Part shown: positions 1 to 5,245 of the stretch, in pieces | Layout: every line of letters starts with the position of its first letter | Numbering within the stretch: the first letter of the stretch is position 1 | NCBI GenBank assembly: GCA_028825345.1 | Contig: JAPKAJ010000166.1 | Span: 1 to 5,266, forward strand | DNA from: Arenicellales bacterium | GTDB taxonomy: Bacteria > Pseudomonadota > Gammaproteobacteria > Arenicellales > UBA868 | Reading direction: 5' to 3' | DNA length: 5,266 nucleotides | Notes under the pieces: generated by a model | The model's database searches: none | The model's input: only the letters and a program-made list of their open reading frames with translations | What the model was told of the DNA's origin: nothing | Position numbers and translations under genes: made by a program

Positions 1-42
1 TAATAAACAGCTCACTGTCAGTAAAATAATACTTTTGCTCAT
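1..42 (-). CDS. N-terminus of a gene cut by the window edge (signal peptide or membrane anchor)
   Basis: The minus strand reads MSKSIILLTVSCLL from an ATG at 42-40 with no stop before the edge. One Lys near the start followed by a run of hydrophobic residues is what the n- and h-regions of a signal peptide or a first membrane helix look like. A GGGA at 57-54 lies 11 nt upstream and an AGG at 47-45 directly before the start, both poor but possible Shine-Dalgarno sequences. A GTG at 45-43 is an alternative start. Cys12 is preceded by T-V-S, which does not fit a lipobox well, so I do not call a lipoprotein. Only 14 codons are visible, so this is a suggestion and no function can be given. It would be divergently transcribed from the phosphatase gene. 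Confidence 0.4.
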   Translation of the reverse strand, partial: MSKSIILLTVSCLL

Positions 43-206
43 CACCTGAATTTTCCCGGTCAATAAGCGCTGTGGGTCGGCCCTCAATCAGCCAAGTTTA
101 CTTGAGTGCCCGGATAAGATTCTAGCGAAGGTGGGCAAGCCGTCATTTACCTGTAATATCTTATGGCCTTCCTTAGTGAAACCTGGCACACACCAACAAC
201 AAAGCC
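43..206. other. Divergent intergenic region
   Basis: This 164-bp stretch separates the truncated minus-strand gene from the plus-strand phosphatase. For the minus strand a weak promoter can be proposed: ATGACG (141-146, 4 of 6 matches to TTGACA), a 16-nt spacer and TAGAAT (119-124, 5 of 6 matches to TATAAT), which would give a leader of about 70 nt. For the plus strand I find no convincing promoter; TAATAT at 154-159 has no matching -35. No Shine-Dalgarno sequence precedes the phosphatase start. No strong hairpin or operator was seen. Confidence 0.3.
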
Positions 207-1055
207 ATGAACCTAGCTAAAGCGCTAAAACGAAATCTGCACTCCCATACTTATCGTTGCAAACATGCGACCGGGGATGCCCTTGACTATGTACATGTGG
301 CCCGCGAGGGCGGTGCTGACACCTATGGTATCTCGGATCACACACCCCTGCCCGGGGACCGTTTCAACAATGTCCGCATGGCGCTGGCAGAGCTAGATGG
401 ATACCAACAGGCAGTAGAAGATACCCGGTTGCGCTTTACCGACATGACTGTACTAATGGGGCTGGAGTGTGAGGACTTTAAGGACGCTCGCAGTTTCTAT
501 CAGGATGAAATCCTGGGTGAGCGCCAGTTCGACTACCTGATCGGTGCCGGGCACTACACGCCAATAAACGGTAAATGGGAAGATTCATATTCTGGCATGA
601 GTAATGCAGCGAAACTGCGAGCCTACAGTGCTCATCTGTGCGAAATGATGGAATCCGATCTTTATTCATTTATCGCTCACCCAGATGTCTTTGGCCTATC
701 CAACAAAAGCTGGACTGAAGATCTGACCGCCTGCACCCACGACATACTCGCAGCGGCTGAGGCGTGCAATAAGCCGATCGAAGTCAACGGAGGTGGTTTT
801 CGCAAACAGGCGGCCAATAATACGAAAGGAATCCCGGGCTACCCATGGGGACAGTTCTGGGCAATCGCCTCAGATTACCAGATAACCGTAATCTGTAATT
901 CGGATGCACACCATCCGGAACATGCGCTGGCCAACATTGACGATGCCCTGAAATTTTGCCAAACCCACGGACTGTCCCTGGCTGATGATGAGCAACTGGG
1001 AATTGCCCGCCGGCTTAATCAAGGCGAGTCTGCGATTTTTTCTGACCCCGGGTAA
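207..1055 (+). CDS. PHP-domain phosphatase, histidinol-phosphatase (HisJ/HisK) type
   Basis: This is a 282-residue cytoplasmic metal-dependent phosphatase of the PHP superfamily. Family members of about 270 residues hydrolyse L-histidinol phosphate to histidinol in histidine synthesis. The metal ligands expected of the fold are visible in order: H12-S-H14, H20, D44-H45, E87, H116 in GAGHY, H158 in AHPD, E192-x-N194, and D233-A-H235 near the C-terminus. Length is normal and no piece is missing. The ATG at 207 is chosen because an in-frame TGA lies at 177 and the next Met (58) would lose the HxH motif; there is no Shine-Dalgarno sequence, so initiation may be weak or leaderless. No other his gene is nearby, and many gammaproteobacteria use HisB for this step, so it may act on another phosphate ester. 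The PHP fold is secure, the substrate is inferred. Its 3' end overlaps the convergent transporter gene by 41 nt. Confidence 0.9.
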   Translation: MNLAKALKRNLHSHTYRCKHATGDALDYVHVAREGGADTYGISDHTPLPGDRFNNVRMALAELDGYQQAVEDTRLRFTDMTVLMGLECEDFKDARSFYQDEILGERQFDYLIGAGHYTPINGKWEDSYSGMSNAAKLRAYSAHLCEMMESDLYSFIAHPDVFGLSNKSWTEDLTACTHDILAAAEACNKPIEVNGGGFRKQAANNTKGIPGYPWGQFWAIASDYQITVICNSDAHHPEHALANIDDALKFCQTHGLSLADDEQLGIARRLNQGESAIFSDPG

Positions 1056-1953
1056 ATACGCCTGGATTCATCTGGGAAACCAGCACGCCCAGGGCCACCA
1101 ACGCTACCGCACCAGCCTGCAGCCAATGCCACTGGCCAAGGGATAATGAAACCAGAATGACCATCACGTAAAACGGTACCGCATTCATATGAAAGGATGC
1201 GAGCAGGATGCCTAGTTTCCCCGCCCCACGAATCCACAACAGCTGCGCGATGCCCGATGAAGGCAATAAAAAGATAAACAGGGGCAACCAGTCTCCTGTA
1301 TCGATTGTGCCTATATGGGTTTCTCCAAAACCAGCCACAATGGAGATCCCATACCACACCAGGGTTACCAACATTCCCCCACAAAGCGTCACTGCTGTCT
1401 GCCCAGCACGGCTAAGCGTTTCGAGCTGACGGGTCGTCGCACGAGTAACCCAGGCAAACAGCAATATCGCACCGAGACACAGCGCCACCCCAAAGCCAAA
1501 ATTCCCTTGCGTCAGTTGCGCCCCGGTCGCAAGATAACCCCCAAGAACTGCCAGGATAAGTCCAACAATAAGGCGCCGTGACAATCGGCGATTGTCAAAT
1601 ACGATCTCCGTAGCCGCACCTGCGATCGGCATCATTGCCACAACAATTGTGACAGTCACAGGATCAGACAACTTCTGACCCATTAAAAGTAAAACCGAAC
1701 CAACTCCCCACCCCAAACCGCCAATGATCAGACCTTTTCGCCAAGGCGCCCCAAAAACTTTAGCCCACCCTTCGGTCCAACCCCACCACAGCACTAAAAA
1801 GACGACGCTGACCACTAAACGCAGCGAGGATAATGACAAGACACCCCAATCATCCAACAGATATTCTAAGGCGACAAAACCGGTGGCCCAGAGCAGCATT
1901 GCAGCAAAGCAATTGGCGTTGGCAAAGAATGAGCCCGTAGGCATAGAACTCAT
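1015..1953 (-). CDS. EamA/DMT-family transporter
   Basis: This is a 312-residue inner-membrane protein of the drug/metabolite transporter superfamily, whose members usually export amino acids, metabolites or drugs. About ten hydrophobic segments can be placed near residues 13-33, 37-58, 73-93, 99-119, 127-145, 151-170, 186-208, 221-241, 247-272 and 276-294, in the two five-helix EamA repeats typical of the family. N-A-N-x-F-A-A-M-L-L-W-A-T-G-F in the first helix and S-x-L-R near residue 42-45 match the usual DMT start, and V-A-M-M-P-I near 105-110 matches the conserved end of the first repeat. The short basic C-terminal tail (T-R-G-Q-K-K) is probably cytoplasmic. The start is uncertain: ATG at 1953 and ATG at 1944 (Met4) both lack a clear Shine-Dalgarno sequence. 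The substrate cannot be read from sequence. The last 41 nt overlap the convergent phosphatase gene, and the next gene upstream is separated by a terminator, so it should have its own promoter. Confidence 0.9.
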   Translation of the reverse strand: MSSMPTGSFFANANCFAAMLLWATGFVALEYLLDDWGVLSLSSLRLVVSVVFLVLWWGWTEGWAKVFGAPWRKGLIIGGLGWGVGSVLLLMGQKLSDPVTVTIVVAMMPIAGAATEIVFDNRRLSRRLIVGLILAVLGGYLATGAQLTQGNFGFGVALCLGAILLFAWVTRATTRQLETLSRAGQTAVTLCGGMLVTLVWYGISIVAGFGETHIGTIDTGDWLPLFIFLLPSSGIAQLLWIRGAGKLGILLASFHMNAVPFYVMVILVSLSLGQWHWLQAGAVALVALGVLVSQMNPGVFTRGQKKSQTRLD

Positions 1954-1977
1954 TCTGGTAGAAAAAATCTAGGAGAT

Positions 1978-2097
1978 ATGATCACTGCGGTATTGCAAAG
2001 CAAACCTAAGCGCTGTTGCTGTTCTGCCTGCGACCCCGAGCCTGAAAGGTCAGGCATCTTGACCCAAAGATCCTGCAACAAAAAGAAACCCCGCTGA
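1978..2097 (+). CDS. Possible Cys-rich small protein or leader peptide (39 aa), doubtful
   Basis: An ATG at 1978 is preceded by AGGAG at 1971-1975, a good Shine-Dalgarno core but only 2 nt from the start, which is closer than usual. The frame gives 39 codons to a TGA at 2095-2097. The central part reads K-R-C-C-C-S-A-C-D-P-E-P, so four of six consecutive codons (13-18) are Cys, with a fifth Cys at 33 and a basic tail K-K-K-P-R. The stop codon falls in the loop of the terminator hairpin. That layout recalls attenuator leader peptides, but no plus-strand gene follows. It lies divergent to an EamA-family exporter, in that gene's leader. A weak -35 TTGGCA (1919-1924) has only a poor -10 (CATAGA, 1942-1947). 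It could be a chance frame; no family is recognised. Confidence 0.2.
   Translation: MITAVLQSKPKRCCCSACDPEPERSGILTQRSCNKKKPR
2041..2054. repeat. Small inverted repeat CCTGA-AAGG-TCAGG
   Basis: A perfect 5-bp stem with a 4-nt loop lies 32 bp before the terminator hairpin. It sits inside the Cys-rich frame on the plus strand and in the untranslated leader of the transporter gene on the minus strand. A stem this short may be chance. A similar GTCAG-AAGT-CTGAC palindrome lies at 2118-2131, on the other side of the terminator. Confidence 0.2.
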
Positions 2098-2108
2098 AGC
2101 GGGGTTTT
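2086..2108. terminator. Rho-independent terminator, probably bidirectional
   Basis: AAACCCCGC, a TGAA loop and GCGGGGTTT form a perfect 9-bp stem with six G-C pairs. On the minus strand the stem is followed by TTTCTTTTTG, a strong U-tract, so it should stop transcripts coming from the EthD gene before they enter the transporter gene. On the plus strand the tail is only TTTTCTG, a weaker terminator, which could stop reads running antisense to the transporter. This makes the transporter a separate transcription unit. Confidence 0.85.
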
Positions 2109-2146
2109 CTGTAGAGCGTCAGAAGTCTGACAGCAAAAGCTCAGCC

Positions 2147-2247
2147 CTAAGCGTAGGTTGCTGCGGTCTCGCTGTCGAATTCAATCATGGCACAAGGCTC
2201 GCCTCATATGACTTCAGCCTGATGACAAGGTTTGCACTGGTAAACAT
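2147..2247 (-). pseudogene. Possible frameshifted 3' remnant of a small alpha-beta barrel (DUF1330-like) gene
   Basis: Just past the EthD stop, the minus strand carries two short frames that read like one protein split by a frameshift. The first (2247-2185) contains A-N-L-V-I-R-L-K-S-Y-E-A-S-L-V-P. The second, opened after a TGA near 2204, contains C-A-M-I-E-F-D-S-E-T-A-A-T-Y-A and ends at a TAG at 2149-2147. The pattern hydrophobic-I-E-F-x-S-x-x-x-A is typical of the C-terminal strand and helix of DUF1330 proteins, which share the dimeric alpha-beta barrel fold with EthD. The final Y-x-S-x-x-Y-Q block of that family is absent, so the piece would be truncated at both ends. The match is from memory of the family pattern over about 35 residues, so chance is a real alternative. 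It could instead be an untranslated 3' region of the EthD transcript. Confidence 0.22.
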
Positions 2248-2255
2248 CACCCAGG

Positions 2256-2564
2256 TTAACCGACTACCTCACCGATTAACATTTGTGGCTCCGTGTTTGT
2301 AAAGTTTGGGATATCTTCAAGGGCCGGGCCTACGCTCGCCAAAGCAGCGTCCATTGCCGACTGGTTTGCAAATACAATTGTTGCGATAGCATGGTAGCCC
2401 GCTGGGACTCCTGGCCCACCCGCAAGACCCTTGGTGACTAAAGTGCTTTCAATGTGCTCCCCCATGACGTCGCCAACGATAGCCATATGCTGGCTAAGAT
2501 AATAATCGTAATCAAAAGTGGTGCCTTCACCTACCGGGTAAAGTACTTGCACTGAAACTGCCAT
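2256..2564 (-). CDS. EthD-family protein
   Basis: This 102-residue protein belongs to the EthD family (dimeric alpha-beta barrel superfamily), named after a small protein required in ethyl tert-butyl ether degradation whose exact chemistry is unclear. The family hallmarks are present: V-L-Y-P at 7-10, F-D-Y-D-Y-Y-L-S-Q-H-M at 17-27 with the conserved His26, K-G-L-A-G-G at 45-50, and the C-terminal D-I-P-N-F-T-N-T-E-P at 84-93 ending I-G-E-V-V-G. Length is full for the family. No signal peptide, so cytoplasmic. The start is firm: GGAG at 2575-2572 lies 7 nt before the ATG. A promoter is proposed just upstream, and the transcript should end at the terminator at 2086-2108. Its neighbours upstream in the same direction are an NTF2-like protein and a serine hydrolase, which suggests a catabolic setting. 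The family call is strong; the substrate is unknown. Confidence 0.92.
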   Translation of the reverse strand: MAVSVQVLYPVGEGTTFDYDYYLSQHMAIVGDVMGEHIESTLVTKGLAGGPGVPAGYHAIATIVFANQSAMDAALASVGPALEDIPNFTNTEPQMLIGEVVG

Positions 2565-2571
2565 ATTTTTT

Positions 2572-2575
2572 CTCC
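2572..2575 (-). promoter_or_regulatory. Ribosome binding site of the EthD gene
   Basis: The minus strand reads TTGGAGAAAAAATATG. GGAG is 7 nt from the ATG at 2564, near-ideal spacing, and fixes this start. It is the clearest ribosome binding site in the window. Confidence 0.8.
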
Positions 2576-2589
2576 AAATTATTTAAATG

Positions 2590-2618
2590 TTTATATAAAC
2601 TGCGATCTTATTTTACAA
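2590..2618 (-). promoter_or_regulatory. Likely sigma-70 promoter of the EthD gene
   Basis: On the minus strand TTGTAA (2618-2613, 4 of 6 matches to TTGACA) is followed after 17 nt by TATAAA (2595-2590, 5 of 6 matches to TATAAT). Transcription would start near 2583, leaving a leader of about 20 nt that carries the GGAG ribosome binding site. The surrounding DNA is markedly AT-rich compared with the genes. It implies that the EthD gene can be expressed independently of the NTF2-like gene upstream. No operator palindrome is obvious. Confidence 0.45.
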
Positions 2619-2675
2619 CAATAGTTTGGCGTCTCCATTAAAGAGGATTATTCCTGGCAGCTGTTCTGGCTCGAC

Positions 2676-3044
2676 TCATCCCTTTTGCTGGGCTCGATCA
2701 AAATACGTTATCCGTTCAAGAAACACTCCATCGTCCCTGGTTTTGACTATCGCCATGCCGCAAAATTCAGTGCCTTTTAACTCCCACCACTCCCAATCGG
2801 TCAAGATCCCATTGTTATCCTGGCGGACCTCGTCTGAAAGACTCCATACGTTTGTCGCGCCCAGTAATCGAGTTCGTGCATCCCACCGAACCATGTATTG
2901 CGCCAATGATTCTTTATTGACGGGTAATGCTTCAGCGGGATCGTCAAATATAAAATCAGATGATGCTGCCGATACCAGTTTTTCGGCATCAAGCTCGTAC
3001 CATCCTTCCATATACCGCGCTCTTAGTTCAAATCTTGCAGTCAT
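2676..3044 (-). CDS. NTF2-like / SnoaL-like family protein
   Basis: This 122-residue protein has the size and layout of the NTF2-like superfamily, which includes SnoaL-type cyclases, ketosteroid isomerases and ring-hydroxylating dioxygenase small subunits. The N-terminal helices read R-Y-M-E-G-W-Y-E-L-D at 10-19, followed by L-V-S-A-A-S-S-D-F-I-F-D-D-P at 23-36, which matches the usual amphipathic helix, then the first strand with an Asp-rich end. Later come W-E-W-W-E-L-K at 84-90 and the closing strand E-R-I-T-Y-F-D at 110-116, typical of SnoaL-like domains. No signal peptide. GAAGG at 3057-3053 lies about 8 nt before the ATG and supports the start. Upstream is a 337-bp gap to the hydrolase gene; downstream, 111 bp to the EthD gene. 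The fold is likely, the reaction unknown; an isomerase, hydratase or cyclase role in a catabolic path would suit its neighbours but is inference. Confidence 0.8.
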   Translation of the reverse strand: MTARFELRARYMEGWYELDAEKLVSAASSDFIFDDPAEALPVNKESLAQYMVRWDARTRLLGATNVWSLSDEVRQDNNGILTDWEWWELKGTEFCGMAIVKTRDDGVFLERITYFDRAQQKG

Positions 3045-3177
3045 TGCTGTTTCCCTTCAGGCTTCAGAGACTGAGCACTGAAAAGCCGCTAGATCACGTC
3101 CATTGGAGCAATCCTACCCAACCCGGGGTCATTGCTTCCAGTTCACTTTCGTCCAGCGCGCTCGTGTACCGCACTAA

Positions 3178-3306
3178 TCATCTTGAGTTGGACCGCTTTA
3201 CTATCCGATGCTTTGGCAGCGACATCATGGCCGACTTGGCCTTGACCCTAAGGCGGCCATCAGATGTGCGTTTCCCGATAGGAGGCTTAGGCAAGGTTAT
3301 TTTCAT
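3178..3306 (-). CDS. Possible 42-aa basic small ORF, doubtful
   Basis: An ATG at 3306 opens a 42-codon frame ending in TGA at 3180-3178. It starts M-K-I-T-L-P-K-P-P-I-G-K-R and is rich in Lys and Arg (12 of 42). The nearest AAGG is 11 nt upstream, which is a poor ribosome binding site. An AATAAT hexamer overlaps the start but no -35 matches it. No family is recognised. It may be a chance frame or the front part of a decayed gene, since another protein-like frame follows it at once. Confidence 0.15.
   Translation of the reverse strand: MKITLPKPPIGKRTSDGRLRVKAKSAMMSLPKHRIVKRSNSR
3227..3260. repeat. Nested inverted repeat ATGGCCG / CGGCCAT
   Basis: Perfect 7-bp arms ATGGCCG (3227-3233) and CGGCCAT (3254-3260) enclose an inner CCTT / AAGG pair (3240-3243 and 3250-3253) around a 6-nt loop, with a 6-nt bulge on the left side. 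It has no U-tract on either side, so it is not a standard terminator. It could be a protein-binding site, a transcript-stabilising hairpin after the hydrolase gene, or a piece of a dispersed intergenic repeat. Confidence 0.45.
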
Positions 3307-3381
3307 TATTGAACCGACCTTTGGCCAATCAGAAGGTGTCTTTTTTTAACTTCTTTTTTATGACAAAGCCCCACGCCTGGC

Positions 3382-5136
3382 CTAGAACGGATCAATTGCA
3401 TCGGCCAGCCTTACCAGCTTAAGTGCGTCATAACGCTCATCTGTCTCGTAGGAATCGAACCCAAAGCGAAAACTAATCGTCCGGTTAGGCAAGATTTGAA
3501 TATATTGCCCACCATAGCCCCTCATAGTGGGTATCCACATTTTTTGCCCGCCACGCGACTGATAAGGCAGGTGCCAGGTTGCGCCGTAGTAATACACTTG
3601 CCCATGTTCGGTATAGGTTCCTGTGGGGAGGCCTTTATTTGTGTCGAACGAAAAAATACCGTTCAATAACTGCGGGTCAAGAATCTGCTGACCCTGGATT
3701 TTTCCACCGTCCAGAATCAACTTTCCAAGGGCGGCTACGTCATCCATGGTTAACAGTAATCCGGCATCTGTCAGTGGCGCCTCACTCACAGGGTCGGACT
3801 CAATCGTATGAAACTTAACCGCATGGTGAATGCCGGCTGGTTCGTAGACCTCGTCACGAACCATATCCCACAGGCGTGAATCAGGGCCCCGGTGTAATTT
3901 CAGCAGAGCGTCCATGGCAGCGCCCGCGATATACAGATCCTGGTCACGATAGCGGGCAACAGCACCGGCAGGCCACGGATAACTCGGACAGGCAAATGCG
4001 GCAAGATTCTTCGCGTGCTGGCTCGGCGCGAGGAACCAATCGTGATAGTGGTTATAGGTGTTAAGCCCTTCTTCTGACTCTCGTGATTGCCACGGTTCGA
4101 TCAGGTAATCTCCAAATACATTGGGCTCTGTACCGTTTTGGGCGCCGGTGCCAATGCCCGTAGCCATGTCCATGCAATGGCCAATCGTGATACCCGACCA
4201 CTTCTCATTACCGCTCGCCTCAGGTAACAAGGTGGCAACTTCGTAACCCCGTGGATCTTCTTTCATCACTTGTGCAAGACGCAGGTATGCAATGGTACAA
4301 AAAGCCGTCTTGGTCGCAGACCAGATGCCGAACTTCATCGACCGTGGATAAGGGTAATCACCCCTTGCGGTCCGACAAGGGGTTGCGTAGATCACCTCGC
4401 CCTTCACCAGACCATTGACAATGCTCGTCTCACCGCCGAAACCTTGCTCTATATCTCGCATCAGATCTTCAGTGGCTTTTGAGTGCCAGATATTCAATGA
4501 TTTCATTGGCAAGCGATCGCGTTCTTCTTCCCGGTACGCTTTGCGTGCTAAATCACACTCATTAAGGCCTAGACTCTCCACACACCCCTCTAACCAGCCC
4601 CATGCCAGAAGATTGTCCGGCACTAAAAAGGCCTTAGTCTCGACAACGATCTGGAAAAAGATTGACGAGATATCCGTTTCGTTAAATAAAAATGTTGCAA
4701 TACCGTGATGAGTATCATTTTCAAAGATATTGCTCAATTGAAATGGCAATACAGCGCGAGACCAATGTCCGTCTGATGCTTCCGAGAAGACTTTTCCCGG
4801 TGATAGCGTGAGATCCCAATAACTATTCCCATCGGGATCTCTTAACAGGCCACGGTCAAGTGGCACCAGATCGCCTTCGCTGCTGCTAAGACGCAAAATG
4901 GCCGCTGGAAAAACATCTATGGCTTTGCCATTGACCTTAACGCCGGGCTGGTTAGATTGCATTGGCGTCTGCGGTATCGCAATCGATACGGCTAAGGCAT
5001 GCTGGGCTTCGCCGGCAGGCTCAATCGGTGCAAAAAAGGCATTATCAACCTGGGCTCGTGCTACACCAGGGTTTTGTAATTGGTCGGCAGTCAATTGTGT
5101 GCGGGGATTGATCATGTTTAATTTATGGTGAGCCAT
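3382..5136 (-). CDS. Serine hydrolase of the beta-lactamase / class C (NylB-like) family with N-terminal extension
   Basis: This is a 584-residue protein. The C-terminal two thirds (about 240-580) is a beta-lactamase-type serine hydrolase, a family that includes esterases, peptidases and 6-aminohexanoate-dimer hydrolase. The nucleophile motif S273-A-T-K276 lies in G-I-W-S-A-T-K-T, followed by I-T-I-G-H-C-M-D-M-A-T-G-I-G (316-329), the usual I-T-x-x-H-L-L-x-M-x-S-G block. The second motif is Y396-R-D398 in place of Y-x-N, followed by L-Y-I-A-G. The third, normally K-T-G, appears as G-Y-G-G-Q (540-544), as in esterase-like members. These changes favour an ester or amide hydrolase over a true beta-lactamase. 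Residues 1-215 form an extra domain, beta-rich with W-G-W-L-E-G-C near 179-185, that I do not recognise. No signal peptide is visible, so it appears cytoplasmic. The start is uncertain: neither ATG 5136 nor Met8 (5115) has a Shine-Dalgarno sequence. It is the first of three co-directional genes. Confidence 0.88.
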   Translation of the reverse strand: MAHHKLNMINPRTQLTADQLQNPGVARAQVDNAFFAPIEPAGEAQHALAVSIAIPQTPMQSNQPGVKVNGKAIDVFPAAILRLSSSEGDLVPLDRGLLRDPDGNSYWDLTLSPGKVFSEASDGHWSRAVLPFQLSNIFENDTHHGIATFLFNETDISSIFFQIVVETKAFLVPDNLLAWGWLEGCVESLGLNECDLARKAYREEERDRLPMKSLNIWHSKATEDLMRDIEQGFGGETSIVNGLVKGEVIYATPCRTARGDYPYPRSMKFGIWSATKTAFCTIAYLRLAQVMKEDPRGYEVATLLPEASGNEKWSGITIGHCMDMATGIGTGAQNGTEPNVFGDYLIEPWQSRESEEGLNTYNHYHDWFLAPSQHAKNLAAFACPSYPWPAGAVARYRDQDLYIAGAAMDALLKLHRGPDSRLWDMVRDEVYEPAGIHHAVKFHTIESDPVSEAPLTDAGLLLTMDDVAALGKLILDGGKIQGQQILDPQLLNGIFSFDTNKGLPTGTYTEHGQVYYYGATWHLPYQSRGGQKMWIPTMRGYGGQYIQILPNRTISFRFGFDSYETDERYDALKLVRLADAIDPF

Positions 5137-5163
5137 GCAAGGGTAAAACCCGGCGACGGCCTG

Positions 5164-5191
5164 ATTAAAAGTCAGAGTGGTTTTTCAGCAA
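5164..5191 (-). promoter_or_regulatory. Weak candidate promoter of the serine hydrolase gene
   Basis: On the minus strand TTGCTG (5191-5186, 3 of 6 matches to TTGACA), a 16-nt spacer and TTTAAT (5169-5164, 5 of 6 matches to TATAAT) would start transcription near 5157, about 20 nt before the ATG. The -35 is poor, so an activator may be needed or the real promoter lies elsewhere. The -35 overlaps one arm of the inverted repeat at 5185-5245. Confidence 0.25.
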
Positions 5192-5245
5192 TTAGTTCAA
5201 TGGGCGCGATACAGTTTTTTGACAGTTGCGCCACCACATTGCTGA
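5185..5245. repeat. Inverted repeat upstream of the hydrolase gene
   Basis: Perfect 8-bp arms TCAGCAAT (5185-5192) and ATTGCTGA (5238-5245) enclose a second pair GGCGC (5203-5207) and GCGCC (5228-5232). An alternative pairing uses CAATG (5198-5202) with CATTG (5237-5241). The interior has the near-direct repeat ACAGTTTTTTGACAGTT. It lies 50-110 bp before the hydrolase start and overlaps the candidate -35, so it may be an operator or a structured leader. It could also belong to a transcript of the gene beyond the right edge. Confidence 0.4.

Larger units (their letters stand above)
3045..3381. other. Gene-poor interval with inverted repeat and broken frames
   Basis: These 337 bp lie between two co-directional minus-strand genes. 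The end next to the hydrolase gene carries T-rich runs on the plus strand (3341-3359), with only a weak AGAAG/CTTCT stem around them, so no convincing terminator for either strand. The centre holds an inverted repeat at 3227-3260. The minus strand has a 42-codon basic frame (3306-3178) and, in another frame, V-R-Y-T-S-A-L-D-E-S-E-L-E-A-M ending in TGA. The latter looks protein-like and may be decayed coding sequence. No clear promoter for the NTF2-like gene was found. Confidence 0.5.

Noticed and set aside
1019..1384. Minus-strand frame of 121 codons inside the transporter gene
   Set aside because: It is a shifted reading of the transporter; the transporter frame has the helix pattern and family motifs.
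2626..3081. Long plus-strand frame of 151 codons opposite the NTF2-like gene
   Set aside because: It is antisense to a gene with a recognised fold and ribosome binding site; its translation is rich in Ser and shows no family pattern.
2960..3349. Plus-strand frame of 129 codons across the interval before the hydrolase gene
   Set aside because: The first part is antisense to the NTF2-like gene, there is no ribosome binding site, and the translation has no recognisable motif. The bases are discussed as a possible decayed region instead.
3341..3359. T-rich runs on the plus strand as a terminator
   Set aside because: The only stem (AGAAG/CTTCT) is 5 bp, AT-rich and has a 14-nt loop; too weak, and no plus-strand gene ends here.
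3382..5136. Annotation as a true class C beta-lactamase (resistance gene)
   Set aside because: There is no signal peptide, the Y-x-N and K-T-G motifs are replaced by Y-R-D and G-Y-G-G-Q, and the protein is far longer than AmpC enzymes.
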